The position numbers and the translations under genes were made by a program. Positions 39,543-54,200 of a DNA stretch of 64,000 nt are shown piece by piece. The notes below the pieces were generated by a model. The model saw nothing but the letters and a program-made list of their open reading frames with translations, searched no databases and was not told where the DNA came from. The stretch's first letter is position 1, and the number at the start of each line of letters is the position of its first letter. Location of the stretch: NCBI GenBank assembly GCA_000149265.1, contig CH003244.1, positions 864,432 to 928,431 of the forward strand, given 5' to 3'. The stretch is from Ciona savignyi. Taxonomy: Eukaryota > Chordata > Ascidiacea > Phlebobranchia > Cionidae.

Positions 39543-39706
39543 TCGTACGGGATGATAAAAACTCTGTTGCAGCAAGTCGCGTGGTTAAAAAACTGACGGA
39601 ATGCTTATTATAGGCCTGGGGTCGGTCCTGTAACCTGGGATCGGTCCTGTAAGCGGTTGGGTAAACGGCTGTCGTTCTTTTAACCTTCTTAGTCACTATC
39701 TTGTAC

Positions 39707-39967
39707 NNNNNNNNNNNNNNNNNNNNNNNNNNNNNNNNNNNNNNNNNNNNNNNNNNNNNNNNNNNNNNNNNNNNNNNNNNNNNNNNNNNNNNNNNNNNNN
39801 NNNNNNNNNNNNNNNNNNNNNNNNNNNNNNNNNNNNNNNNNNNNNNNNNNNNNNNNNNNNNNNNNNNNNNNNNNNNNNNNNNNNNNNNNNNNNNNNNNNN
39901 NNNNNNNNNNNNNNNNNNNNNNNNNNNNNNNNNNNNNNNNNNNNNNNNNNNNNNNNNNNNNNNNNNN
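39707..39967. other. Assembly gap (261 N)
   Basis: Two hundred and sixty-one Ns in the spacer between the cytokine receptor and UMP-CMP kinase genes. Confidence 1.
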
Positions 39968-40495
39968 GTGCATATAAAATTGTCTTGCTTTTTGCGCAAT
40001 GATGCGACAAAACGTGTAATTTCAATTGCCGCTGTTTTTGCTGACGATTTGATTTTAAATGCATGAACAAAAGCTAAATAAAGTAAATGTAGCTTAACTA
40101 CTATGTAACCTAATTATAAACAGTAAGGTTAATTTAAGTGGTAAAATTAGTCAATAACTCATATTTTGCATGCGCAACCAACAATTCGGAAACAACTATG
40201 TGTTGCAGCATAGACTCTCTTTTCACAATATGTATGGGGTATCTATGGTTACTGAGTAGAATGATCATCCTTTTCGATCATGGAGTTAAAAACTAATTTA
40301 TTTTACATGCGTAGTATGAAACCTTTGATATGTAACCATTACTAACGCAGTTGTCAAACAGCATGCTATGTGCTTGTAAATCAGTCGCACCAAACCATAT
40401 AAGTTAATTATGGGTCCCAATTGAAAAATTGGGACACATATTGTTTTTGTCCGTTTTTTCTTTTTTTTTTTCTTTTTTTTCTTCGTTAAAGGTTT

Positions 40496-41500
40496 GACAG
40501 GCATGGCATGGCGCCCCGACATCTACCAGAAGGAAAAATGGAATCTTAATGAAACTTAGCCATTTGTTCGACAACATGGTCTAGATATGCAGAAACCAAA
40601 ATTTTGGGTGATAAATCAAGGGGAATTCCCCTGGGAGGTTAAAAACCAAAACGGTATTTTTTATAAAAAAAATTAGCTTTTTGTGGCATAGCGCTTAAAC
40701 AGCTGCTCCAATTTAAATAAGATTTGGTGGAATGTAAGAGCATTAGACACTGATTTAAAACTTGGAAAAAATAAAAAAATTACTTAGGGAAATACCCTAA
40801 AAATAACATTTTGTTCTCAAATCATGATTGTGATAGGCATGGCATGTCGCCCCGACAGCTACCAAAAGGGATAATGGAATCGTAATGAAACTTAGCCATC
40901 TGTTAGACAACATGGTCTAGATATGCAGAAACCAAAATGTTGAGTGATTAATCAAGGGGAAGTCCCCTGGGAGGTTAAAAACCAAAACGGTATTTTTTAT
41001 GAAAAATTTAGCTTTTTGTGGCATAGCGCTTAAACGGCTGTTCCAATTTGAATAAGATTTGGTGGAATGTAAGTGCATTAGCTACTTATTTAACAATTAG
41101 AAAAATATAAAAAATATCTAGGGAAATACCCTAAAAAATAAGATTTTGTTCTCAAATCATGATTGTGACAGGCATGGCATGACGCCCCGACATCTACCAG
41201 AAGGAATAATAAAATAGTTATAAAGCTTTGTTATTTGTTAGACAACATGGTCTAGATACGCAGGAGCAAAATTGTTGTTAATAAATCTAGGGGAATTCCC
41301 CGGAGACGTTAAAATCCAAATCGGTTAATTTTCTAAAAAAATAGCTTTTCGGAAAATAACGTTTAACCGGCTGCTCTAATTTTGATAAGATTTTGTGAAA
41401 TGCTAGATCGTTAGCAACCCTGTGTCACTTGAAAGAAAGAAAACATTTACTTAGGGTAACTCCCTTAAAAACGAAGATATGTTTCGGACTCATGAAAAGC
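40496..41500 (+). repeat. Tandem array, three 335-bp units
   Basis: The marker GGCATGGCAT begins at 40500, 40836 and 41171, so the period is 335-336 bp. Each unit contains CGCCCCGACATCTACCAGAAGG-like sequence, AACATGGTCTAGATA and AGCGCTTAAACGGCTG-like sequence. A weaker fourth unit may continue to about 41600. The first two units are closer to each other than to the third. No coding frame runs through it. Confidence 0.85.
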
Positions 41501-41901
41501 CATGAAAAACTAAATTGAACTGTTTAAGGAATTTAGCTTCATTTCAATACAGCACTTAAAAAAAGCTTTAATTTAAAACATTTGATGAAATCTTTGTAAA
41601 TCTATTACGATTGTTCTTTTTTACCTACACACGGAGAAGAAGTTTGGTTTGATAAATATGGGACCCATGAGTTTATGCTTGCAGAAACAAAAACTACATA
41701 CACAGTGTATAAAATACAAAAAGTGGTTAGGGACCCTGTAGCATGAGTATATGGCCTACAACATGTGTTCTACAAATAGTTGTGGTTAAACACGTGGTTG
41801 ACACTCTCTAGTTTTCTATGAATAAGGTTTCTTTGATATCGTTGTTATTATCAATCCTGTATTTAATAACGATAATTACGCATTAAGATTAGTTAATTGT
41901 C

Positions 41902-41982
41902 CAACAGATTAGCCTGGTGGTTTAGTGCGTCGCCTTTCAACCGAAGGGTTACAGATACGAAACTGGACACTATCTAGTATTA
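41902..41982 (+). repeat. tRNA-derived SINE, head only
   Basis: Starts GATTAGCCTGGTGGTTTAGT and continues through CCTTTCAACCGAAGGGTT. The body is absent. Confidence 0.7.
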
Positions 41983-41994
41983 GTTTTGTTTCAG

Positions 41995-42150
41995 TTTGGT
42001 TCATTCATACTTTGCCCTAGTATTAAAAAATGAAAAACGAATCAAATCACGGCACAGGAACAAATAAGGACGGCGAAACGAACAGTTGTTAAAACGTCAT
42101 TTAAAAAAGATATAATTAAATAAATATAGTAGACGCGGCCGCCAAATCTA
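41995..42150 (-). repeat. Interspersed repeat, second copy, inverted
   Basis: Reverse-oriented copy of the block at 29645-29795, ending in GTAGACGCGGCCGCCAAATC. Confidence 0.6.
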
Positions 42151-42307
42151 AGCAAAAGAGCAATAATGTGCAAATAAAATTTAATGAAGACCAGTACTGT
42201 GGGGGAGCCGGCTTTAGGAGAAGGTGTGACCCGAAAGCGTGGATCAGAGTGGAATGCTAGTGGACACTATTAGTTTCAAGCACACTTACCGGGGCACATT
42301 TAAATTA

Positions 42308-42606
42308 GGAGGAGGAGGAGGAGGATATTCATCTTTATCCCCGTGAATGGGAAAACCAAGGGGGTTAACACACGGACAATCGTCGGATCACCTCGCGCCC
42401 ATCGTCGGGTTACCGGAGCTATTGCAGTGTGTTGTATATGATAAACACGTTCCTTCAATTTGGTAGAACCCATTAATCCTCTGGGTTCAGACAATGTCCG
42501 TAAAGTGTCTTGCCCAAGGACACAACCACCTAGCTAGCGACCAGTTTCGCACCTCCAACCTTTCGATTGAAAGGCGACGCGCTTAACCGTTAGACCAACG
42601 GGCCGG
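42308..42606 (-). repeat. tRNA-derived SINE, full length
   Basis: Well-preserved copy whose tail has become GGA repeats. The head ends in GGGCCGGATGAA. Confidence 0.9.
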
Positions 42607-42951
42607 ATGAATTAAATATTCTATTTATAACACAGAGATTGCAAAACACCAATTAATTTGATTTAATAGTTATTTAGGAGTGTAGGGAGCACTGCAATAG
42701 TGCACCATAAATAACAATAATAAAAGAACAAAACAAAACATTTTTAAAACAAATAAATAATAGATAAATAGAGAACCGAAAGTGGATGGCTAGCAAATGT
42801 AAAATACTCATGATGTTGCAGCAAAGATCCGGTTATATTTATGCAGATTGGTTGTGACGTTTGTGCCTCACAAAAATTATGAAAATGAAGTTGAAAACCA
42901 TACAGGTCACCAGGAAGCGGATTTGATGGTTGTCGCAGCATTTACATGTTG

Positions 42952-43075
42952 TACGGTCGTGTGGCCAAATGGTTAACGCGACCGATACATATACCAAATT
43001 ATACTTAAAAACGGTCCTAGTGACGAACCTAGTATGGGTTTAAAACTTAACACGGTTAAAAAAAGCATTTAAATA
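42952..43075 (+). repeat. Second tRNA-like repeat family
   Basis: GTCGTGTGGCCAAATGGTTAACGCGACCGATACATA is followed by CCTAGTGACGAACCTAGTATGGG. Related copies lie at about 21368-21465 and 28288-28370. The start resembles a tRNA A box but the body differs from the main SINE. Confidence 0.55.
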
Positions 43076-43818
43076 TTTCCACCAAAATAGATGTGGTTTT
43101 AAAGAAACTACCCACGCAAGGCAAAATTCGTTAGGGTTTTTTTCCTATTGCAGATGCACGAACCAGAATACCTAGTCTTTCTAGAATGTTCGAAAATTGT
43201 TTGTTTGGACTAATCTAGATTGCTGGCATTTTCCAAGCCTATGAAAATCACCACACCGGCCTAATTTATACAAGTTCAATTACAATTTGTTCAGTAATTT
43301 TTAATTTATTTGCACCATGCATGCATATAATACCATTATCAAGTTAACATGATTACAGTCCAGCACAATTGTTGGAAATTGTGAAAGGAACTCTTATTTT
43401 GATTCCATTCTTCAAACACGAAAAATCCAGACTTGGAACTTATTGCTTCGGTATGCACATAGATGAACGGAAATGGGTATGCTCCACTAGGTTTTCAGGG
43501 TAGCCAGACCTACTACACTGGGTTGTAGGTATGAATGTAGAAGGTGAACATAGAATAAGAAAACTGCTTGGAATGTAGGCTCATGCAAACTTTATCGGCC
43601 TTTCCATATATTAAATCTAAAATGCCCAAATAACACTTTGTTCTTGATACAAAAGATACATGATCGGGTATAAAAATTCTTAATAGCTTGTGGGTTATAG
43701 GATTCAAGTCACACTATAGCGCTCTATATCATAGTGCAGTGCGGTATTTCATAACTTTCTAACAACATGATTATACAGAATAATTAGTCTACTATAAAAG
43801 CTCTGTGAGCGTCTTCTA

Positions 43819-46760
<2,942 letters not shown>

Positions 46761-47595
46761 TTAGTTGGCAACAAGGTAGTACGTGGAACTGTAGACTTTG
46801 TAAGACGTCACTGCAGTAAGATATTTGTTATCTCAGCAACTCGATTTAGCTGTCATTTTTTTTGGAATTTGCCCGCCAATGTTTTTACTACAATGCATTT
46901 CGTGCATTAGGATTAGTGTGAAAGAACTAAATATATTTTTTACTAACACACTTGCCAATGACCGAGGCCAATGTTTAATTAACACACTTGACCGATGCCA
47001 TATAAATAGTAACAAAATATTTTACCTATCTATACACGAATAAAGTAAGTCATACGAATAAAAGATATTACTGCACGAAATGAGTAGGCTAGATTCTTTG
47101 CAAAAAACTTTCCCGGTTTAATTTTGGGCCCAGCTTTTGAATAACAAACACTTACTTAGCAAATATGTACTTTGGTGAAATTATTTTTTAAGTACTGTTT
47201 ATACCGCACCAAATGTTATTTGAGAGAAAATACACTAAAAAAAAAACTTTGTTTTTAACTAAATATAAGCGCGATTTGTTTTAATAAAGTTAAAATAGTA
47301 TTATTAATAATGAATAATCTTGGAACACCAATACTTTTTTTATCCCATTTCTACTTTACATGAAAACTTATCTTTTTAACCAGGTAAAGAAAACTACTTG
47401 ATCCGTTAATTTTTAGAAATACTGTAAATGTAAATACTAACTGCATGATTTTCAGGATAAAGTGAGGTGTAAGGCAAGGTAGGTGACTTAATTTCCAAAT
47501 ATTTCATACGATGAATTAAAGCATTTAGAAAGTACATGCGTTGTGTATATCATCTGTTGTTGTGAAATTAAAATTGGTAGTTTGTCCCACCGGTT

Positions 47596-48008
47596 ACTCG
47601 GTTAGTATGATGGTTTAGTGCGGTTCCTCTAACTACCCAGTGAGTAGGTAGTGTGGGCATTGTGCCATAGTAAGGGTTAGGGTTTTAAGTGTGCCCACAC
47701 TGCCTAAACAATGCCCACACTGTGTATTTAGAGTCAACCGTTTAGTGCGGTGCCTTTCAACTGGAATGTTGCAGGTACGAAACTAGTTGCTAGCTAGTTT
47801 TTGTGTCCTTGGTCAAGGCACTTAACAGACATTGCCTAACCGCAGCGGATTAATGGGTTCTACTTAATTAAAGGAATGTCTCAATTATATAACACACTGC
47901 GATAGCTCCGGTGACCCAACGGTGTGCGCGAGTTGATCTGACGATTGCCTGTGTGTTAACCTCCGTGGTTTTCCCATTCACGGGGATAAACATAAATATC
48001 GTATCCTA
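47596..48008 (+). repeat. tRNA-derived SINE split by a 113-bp hairpin insertion
   Basis: Full copy whose head is interrupted at 47628-47740. The sequence TTTAGTGCGGTTCC before the insert recurs as TTTAGTGCGGTGCC after it. Confidence 0.85.
47628..47740. mobile_element. Small foldback insertion within the SINE
   Basis: A 113-bp insert with 13-bp perfect inverted arms (GTGTGGGCATTGT at 47651-47663 and its complement at 47708-47720). It is flanked by a 14-bp duplication of the SINE with one mismatch, so it may be a tiny MITE-like element. No coding capacity. Confidence 0.55.
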
Positions 48009-48067
48009 TATTTTGCATAATACCTTGGTATTGTAGCTTTAACTTCTCCGATATCAAATACATGACT

Positions 48068-48084
48068 GTTTTACACTTTAACAG
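48068..48084 (+). other. Candidate splice or SL trans-splice acceptor of Gemin4
   Basis: A pyrimidine-rich run ends in TTTAACAG, leaving a 46-nt leader before the ATG at 48131. Ciona caps many mRNAs by spliced-leader trans-splicing, which would explain an acceptor with no visible upstream exon. A cis 5' UTR intron is equally possible. Confidence 0.35.
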
Positions 48085-48130
48085 AATTTAGGGTCATATT
48101 ACGGTATTAGTCCACAATTTGTCTGTTTTT

Positions 48131-51034
48131 ATGGATCCCTCTGCAGAAATAATGCTTCTGCACAATTTTATTGGAAAAGTGCAGCAGAATTCCCTAGATG
48201 ACTTGGTTTCTGACATCATGAGGGGATTACATCATGAACAGTCGGACGAAGAATCGGATTTGTGGAAAATTAAAATTTCTTCCATTTTGTTGCGAGCTGG
48301 TCTAAACAAGCAAGCCTCATGTCACATAGACAGGGAAGCAAGATCAATTGGCTCCGTTGAATGGAATACAATATTTCACATATGCTTTAAACATGACATG
48401 GCTCGAAGATTTCTTCAGTATGTATTTACATCTTTACCATGTGATGATGTTACTCTTGTTCTGTCGAATCTGCAAATTTATTTGGAATCCCTTGAAAAAT
48501 GCCTTCATGGTACTGTTATTGACTTAATGCTTACAACACTTCATGAACTTTATGCATTGTTACATCATAATGAAAAAGGTGACCATGTTGGAAAGTGGTG
48601 TGTCAAGATTGAAAAGCTGATATCCACATTGGGTATTAATCATCCAAAACTGTCAAACACCGATTTCCGAATGTTGCAAAACACAAGAAGATACTACCCA
48701 CCTGGTTATGCTCACTCCGTGTCACTGCGAGATCTTAATCTCCAAGTCATGTCGGATACTTTGTCAGACCTTGTAAATACCGGTGACAATATTGAGGGTT
48801 TATCTTTAAAACAACAAACCCAAATACTTGATTCTCTGTCCTTGAATGCATCAACACTGACTAATATCCGTGTTCCTCAAGGATTTACAAACTTGGCGTG
48901 CAAAGTGCAGGGTTATATTAAAACTGTGTCTTTCGATTTTGACTGTGGTACAAAATGTACTGCTACTGCTACCGACGAGTTAATTTTGGATTTAAATCAA
49001 ATTTGCTCGTATTGGGTCGATATAGTTTGCACAAAGAGTAGGAAAGATCATAGCAACCTACATAGAAATCTTATGCAATATATCCATCGAGTGAAATACC
49101 AGCTATTGGGCCATGATGAAGCTTTCAAATTTCTCCTACATGGCTTTGGGAGTGGAGATATACCATCTGAAATGGTTGATACTTGCTTGGACTGCATTAC
49201 TCAATATCCAAGTTGCTTCAGTCAGCCTAAACATATTCACTGTATTTTTAGAATGTTACATTCTTCTTTGGAGCAAAACTTTGGTAAAGATGAACCAAAA
49301 GTAACCTTGTTAACCAATGAAAGATTTTACACAGTTTATAAATATTTTCTTCAGAGTTTTAAAAGTATGCAAGTCGATGTTAAACTGGAATTGTTTGATG
49401 CTTTTATTAAAGTCAATCCTGATTTTCATTTAGAGTTTAAATTGAAACTTGATGAAAAACAACGAGGTTTTGTGGAAACAAAATTTCGTAGACAGCTGAA
49501 CGTTTTGTTCAACACATTTACATCCACGGCAGGGAGGCAGCAGGATGTGGCACAACTGACTGGTGAAATTTGCGACCTTGCGATTGTTTCAAGTAAACTT
49601 CTAGTGCACAAACTAGCATGTGAGATTTTATCTAATGCCGATCACCATAATGCAATAGCACAGGTCCTCTGTAAGTTCAAGTACATCACAGGACTAATGC
49701 TATGTGGGGATGAAACTTTACTTTTGAATCATATTCTGGATGAGCACACGTTCAATGATGAAACTGAATATGAAAATATGCTCTCATTTCTCAAAGTTTT
49801 ATTGCCTCTGCTTAACGAATTTGCAGATACTGCTGGTTTAGTGTTGATTTGGTGCAACGATTTATTGAAAACGTATCTTTTGCCTTGTGTATTTGGAAAA
49901 AATGTCAATCATGCTGTGTCGATGGAATTTGCGGTCAAACTCAGCTGCCTAATCTTTCAATTTTCATCTGAAGACCTGAAGTTATTGGATTGCCTATGTC
50001 TTCTGTATGGATTTGCAAAAATGTTGTCTTTGTCCAAGATGGGCTTGGAATTAAGATGCAAAGTTTCTGAATGCTTGATTGATCTAGTTTCAACGGCAGC
50101 CCATTTGTTCACCAACCCTTCCTCTGACACCAAGCAGTTGTTGGTGTGGTTCGATCATATAACATCCAGTCTCCATTGGTCCACACAACTATACCTACGG
50201 TCGATTACTTGTAATAATGAAGCTCATAAAGTTCAGTTACCAAAAGTATTAGAAACAATTGGTGACATTCCAAGTGATTTGTCGGTTGACCTTGTGGACA
50301 GTTCTGCTGAAGGGACAGCTTTAACAATGTGGTTAAAGTGCACACTAATCGATCCTGGTCTTTTGCCCATTTCTTTCCTAAGATTAGACTCATTATCGCT
50401 TGAAGAGCAAGAACTATTCAGCACAGGTTTAGTTGTAGCATTAGCGCAGATTCTTCCGAACTGCAATGAAAATGAATGGACGATAATAATTGACATTTTG
50501 AAATCTCTTCTTCAAGAATTCTTGCTTCATGTTCCGTTTCCATTGAGCAAATTCCCATTTCTTCCGTTTATCAATCTCGATGATTGTAGAGTTCCACTCT
50601 GCCTGTGCTTTCTTCTGCACAGAGTGAATGTTGTCCTTGCTAGTGCTTGCTGTGCTAAGTGGATGTCAGGGCAAAACTGGTCAACTTACACAAAGTATTA
50701 TGCAATTGCTGTCAAATCGATCGTGGCATCCAGTTGCGAGTTACCCCGCCCAATTCACCAATTCATTCTGTTTAATTTCTTCCAATATTCCTGTGATTTT
50801 CTGGCGATTTTGAAAATTTCAGGCCACCTTAACCGTGGGGAGGATTTTGTATTCGTTCTGCTGTTGGATTTACTCAATGAATTTTGCCAAATCACCGCTG
50901 AGTTGAACAAGGAAAAACGCAATATGCATGACAATGATATGTATACCACTACAATCAAGTTACTGATAGAGCGTATTTCAATTCCAAATATAGAAAACTC
51001 ATTGATGAAAAAATTGTTGAATGCATTGCCATGA
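48131..51034 (+). CDS. gemin4: Gem-associated protein 4 (Gemin4), single exon
   Basis: Subunit of the SMN complex that assembles spliceosomal snRNPs in cytoplasm and nuclear Gems. The frame is uninterrupted for 967 residues from ATG at 48131; the frame extends a few codons upstream only through a TTG, so this ATG is the better start. The product is all-helical without known catalytic motifs. Assignment rests on recalled similarity to human Gemin4 (1058 residues): ELFSTGLVVALAQILPNCNE matches its LFSKGFLVALVQVMPW block, FLLHVPFPLSKFPFLPFINL matches LLHVPYSLEYIQFVPLLNL, and LNVLFNTFTSTAG matches LNTTFNQLTQSAS. Vertebrate GEMIN4 also has its coding sequence almost wholly in one exon, which agrees. 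The identification is confident in the C-terminal third and weaker at the N-terminus. GGT begins 186 bp downstream on the same strand. Confidence 0.85.
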   Translation: MDPSAEIMLLHNFIGKVQQNSLDDLVSDIMRGLHHEQSDEESDLWKIKISSILLRAGLNKQASCHIDREARSIGSVEWNTIFHICFKHDMARRFLQYVFTSLPCDDVTLVLSNLQIYLESLEKCLHGTVIDLMLTTLHELYALLHHNEKGDHVGKWCVKIEKLISTLGINHPKLSNTDFRMLQNTRRYYPPGYAHSVSLRDLNLQVMSDTLSDLVNTGDNIEGLSLKQQTQILDSLSLNASTLTNIRVPQGFTNLACKVQGYIKTVSFDFDCGTKCTATATDELILDLNQICSYWVDIVCTKSRKDHSNLHRNLMQYIHRVKYQLLGHDEAFKFLLHGFGSGDIPSEMVDTCLDCITQYPSCFSQPKHIHCIFRMLHSSLEQNFGKDEPKVTLLTNERFYTVYKYFLQSFKSMQVDVKLELFDAFIKVNPDFHLEFKLKLDEKQRGFVETKFRRQLNVLFNTFTSTAGRQQDVAQLTGEICDLAIVSSKLLVHKLACEILSNADHHNAIAQVLCKFKYITGLMLCGDETLLLNHILDEHTFNDETEYENMLSFLKVLLPLLNEFADTAGLVLIWCNDLLKTYLLPCVFGKNVNHAVSMEFAVKLSCLIFQFSSEDLKLLDCLCLLYGFAKMLSLSKMGLELRCKVSECLIDLVSTAAHLFTNPSSDTKQLLVWFDHITSSLHWSTQLYLRSITCNNEAHKVQLPKVLETIGDIPSDLSVDLVDSSAEGTALTMWLKCTLIDPGLLPISFLRLDSLSLEEQELFSTGLVVALAQILPNCNENEWTIIIDILKSLLQEFLLHVPFPLSKFPFLPFINLDDCRVPLCLCFLLHRVNVVLASACCAKWMSGQNWSTYTKYYAIAVKSIVASSCELPRPIHQFILFNFFQYSCDFLAILKISGHLNRGEDFVFVLLLDLLNEFCQITAELNKEKRNMHDNDMYTTTIKLLIERISIPNIENSLMKKLLNALP

Positions 51035-51069
51035 GTGTAATAATTACCAATCAGTTTATATTATGTGTA

Positions 51070-51075
51070 AATAAA
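51070..51075 (+). terminator. Candidate poly(A) signal of Gemin4
   Basis: AATAAA lies 36 nt after the Gemin4 stop and about 100 nt before the putative GGT acceptor at 51178. Confidence 0.5.
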
Positions 51076-51159
51076 TACTTTGGCCTTAGGTTTTGTCATT
51101 TATACTTTGACCCGAGGTTTAATATTCGCTATTCATATTCACAATTAGTTCGTCTAAAT

Positions 51160-51178
51160 CCCATATTTTTTGTTCCAG
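51160..51178 (+). other. Candidate SL trans-splice acceptor of GGT
   Basis: The tract TATTTTTTGTTCCAG lies 42 nt before the GGT ATG and only 144 nt after the Gemin4 stop. There is little room for a promoter plus a 5' exon between the two genes, so trans-splicing of a downstream cistron is a reasonable reading. Confidence 0.4.
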
Positions 51179-51220
51179 CGCTAAGTATGTAGTTGAAATT
51201 AATTTGTGCTTAAAGAAGCC

Positions 51221-54200
51221 ATGAATGGAAATTACTTGAGAGTATCGAACGACAGTGATGAAGACGTCGTAGAACTCCAACTTGTAGCTCAACAAACAAA
51301 AGTGAATGGAAGGGTATCCTTCTATCAGAATAATCCCATTAATTTTTGGAATACTGAATGCATCTGTCGGTTGATATCATTGTTTATTCTTTTCCTGATA
51401 GCGATTGGGTTTGGAATCAGTAGATTTCCAGTTCATTCGGTGAGTTTTGTTAGATTTTATAGTAGCTTCATAAGTAGAGGAAATTATTGACTTGATTTTA
51501 AAAACCCAAATATGATGATGATAAATTAAATAAGGGAAAAGCAGCAATATTGCTTGATGAATTAGCAACAAAAATTGAAATACTAACAAATTAAATAATT
51601 AATAAAAGGAAAATCACCAAACATTTTACTGTGCTTGACGACAGTAGTGGTAAGAAAGAACCTGTTTAGTGTGAGTTTTTATCTCATTGTTAAGTTTTGT
51701 GCCAATAACAAAAGAACCACAATTCTGGTTATTATCACTAAAGCTCTGGTTATTATCACTGTTATCACAGCTGATATCTGATATGTTGGTATGACACACC
51801 CGGTAGTTTCCAGTGTAATGTGTTAATGAAGCTAGTACAGTGTGTGGATATGTGGTTGTGAATTTAAGATGGTGCAAGCTTGAGCTAAGCAATATGCACA
51901 CAATGGCTAGACCATGCTGATTTGAACATGTAGGATCAGATTTTAAAGCATGACCTTATCATTTACAACGAAATAAAAACCTTCCATCACAGTTCCATTC
52001 ACATAACCATGCAGAAGAACACCACCTGTTTAAACACGCTGCTGTGGCTGCAGGTATATTTGGAATTCATGTCTTATTGGTTTTGTATAACGGTGGTTGG
52101 TAAATCTAAAGATCTTGGTTCAACATGCATCAATATTCAATATATGATACTAATTTAAGGTGACTTTAAATAATTGAAAAAAAACAACAGAATATTAAAC
52201 TACATTGCCACTAAAGCAAATCTCTGCAATCATGTTTGAAAAAGTAAAATACTAAAAAATGTTTTCTTAAACGTCAAGAGCATGGGATTTTTTCTCTAAA
52301 TCACAGAGTATCACAGTACTGTGTACCTTGTTTTATGTAATAGAAGGCATAATCTTAATTAAACAATTTAATCGAATTCAATGTATTATCTTAACAATAA
52401 CATTAGACATACTTGTCTGGTTTCCTGTTTTTTAGATTGTTTGCCTTGGAACACTGTTTACCAACATATGTTACGCAAATATGTTAGTCATGGCTTTGGG
52501 TAATAAGCATTATCAAGGCACACAGAGAACAGATGTACCTCTTATATAAGCTCTCTCTTTTTATACTGAAGAGTCATTATTTGTAGAACGATGTGATGAT
52601 GCAACATACATTACTAAAGTCCCCTAGTGTGAATTAAAATTCTGCAAAATTAGTTTATTTTAAGTTAACTGATAATGAAAAATAAAAATCACACCAGTAA
52701 TGCAAACCAATACATCACACTTTTACATACGTACATTATCTATGGTACATGTTACCATGTATAAACATTTAGTGCAACATGTGTGTTTAAAGGAGGTGTG
52801 CTCAAGTAACTCATTAAATGCATGCTCTAGTGAGGAGGGTAATGCATGTGTCCAACACACATTTACCCACCCAAATCCTGATTGTTATTGTCACGCTCAC
52901 AATATGTTATAACCAGGGCAAAAGGAATGCTCTGATATTGGGAAGGAAGTTCTAAAAGATGGAGGGAATGCAGTTGATGCGGCGATTGCCACGCTGTTGT
53001 GCCAAGGAGTAGTGGAGCCATACTTCTGCGGCATCGGTAAGTTAACTCATAATTTCTATAAAGTTTCTAGTCTGCACTATCATATCTGTCTAGTCAGCTT
53101 ATTCGTATTTACTTATACAGGACAGATTGTGCCAGGCCTAAAACCCAGTGTATTATTGGATTGGATCTACACAAAAACTATAGAAATGTCTCGTACTCGT
53201 AAATATATATATAACACACTGAAGCTTTGGTATCCCGGCTAAGTGCACAAATTTTCTGACAATCTAACATTCTTTGAAGTCCCAATTTTCTAATTATCAC
53301 ACTACAATGATCAAGTGACATTTGAAGTTTTGCTAACATCCCTATTCACACAGGTGGAGGATTCTTCATGACCATTTACAACCAGAGCACAAAGTCTTCC
53401 ACGATAATAGATGCGAGGGAAACCGCCCCGAGCAACGCAACTTGGGACATGTTCGACACCCACAGTTCCACATCTGGTGGTTTGTCGGTTGCTGTACCAG
53501 GGGAACTAAAAGGATATAGGTAAGCCTTGGATTCTGCTGGCAAAAGAGTTCAAAGTTCTAGTAAAAATAGCACCCCTGGCTCCTGTTATATTATCTAAAA
53601 GAACAGAATAAAATAAATTACACCTAATAACAACTAGCCCAAGCATAAACCCAAAATAATATTTAAATTTAAATCAACATAGACAAGTAATAACATTAAA
53701 AAAATAGATCAAAAAGAGAAAATGTACAATTGTATTACATTTTCAAGCAGTGTATGTTGTGTCGTGTACTTGTACAAATTGTCACATTGCAGTTACACTC
53801 ACGCCGGAGTACATTAACCTTAACCATGTTAAGTTACCACTGTCTAACTTATTTGTTGTTTTCATTACAGCTATGCATATAAGAAGTATGGTGGTGGTGT
53901 GCCTTGGTCTCGATTGTTTGTACCTGCAATAGAAAAAGCACGAAACGGATTTGCCGTTTCGTCTGAATTCGCTACCAAGCTGCAAGAGGATAAAAGTTCT
54001 ATTTTAAAACACAGTGGCTTATGCGATCTGTACTGCAACCAAGCGAGAGATGAGGTTAAAAGTGAAGGTGAAGTTGTAAAAAACGCCAAACTTGCTGATA
54101 CTCTGGAAACTGTAAAGAATCATGGGGCTGAGGCGTTCTACACATCCCCCCTAGTTAATGAGTTTGTACATGATATTAACTTTAATGGAGGTGAGGTCAT

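Noticed and set aside
39529-40070. Four overlapping ORFs of about 94-156 codons
   Set aside because: They exist only because the 261-N gap contains no stop codons.
42744-42941. 65-codon ORF on the minus strand
   Set aside because: Starts with ATG and is not low-complexity, but has no splice, homology or context support; treated as chance.
48119-48130. Upstream start (TTG) for the Gemin4 frame
   Set aside because: Not an ATG; the ATG at 48131 begins a sensible N-terminus and nothing supports the four extra codons.
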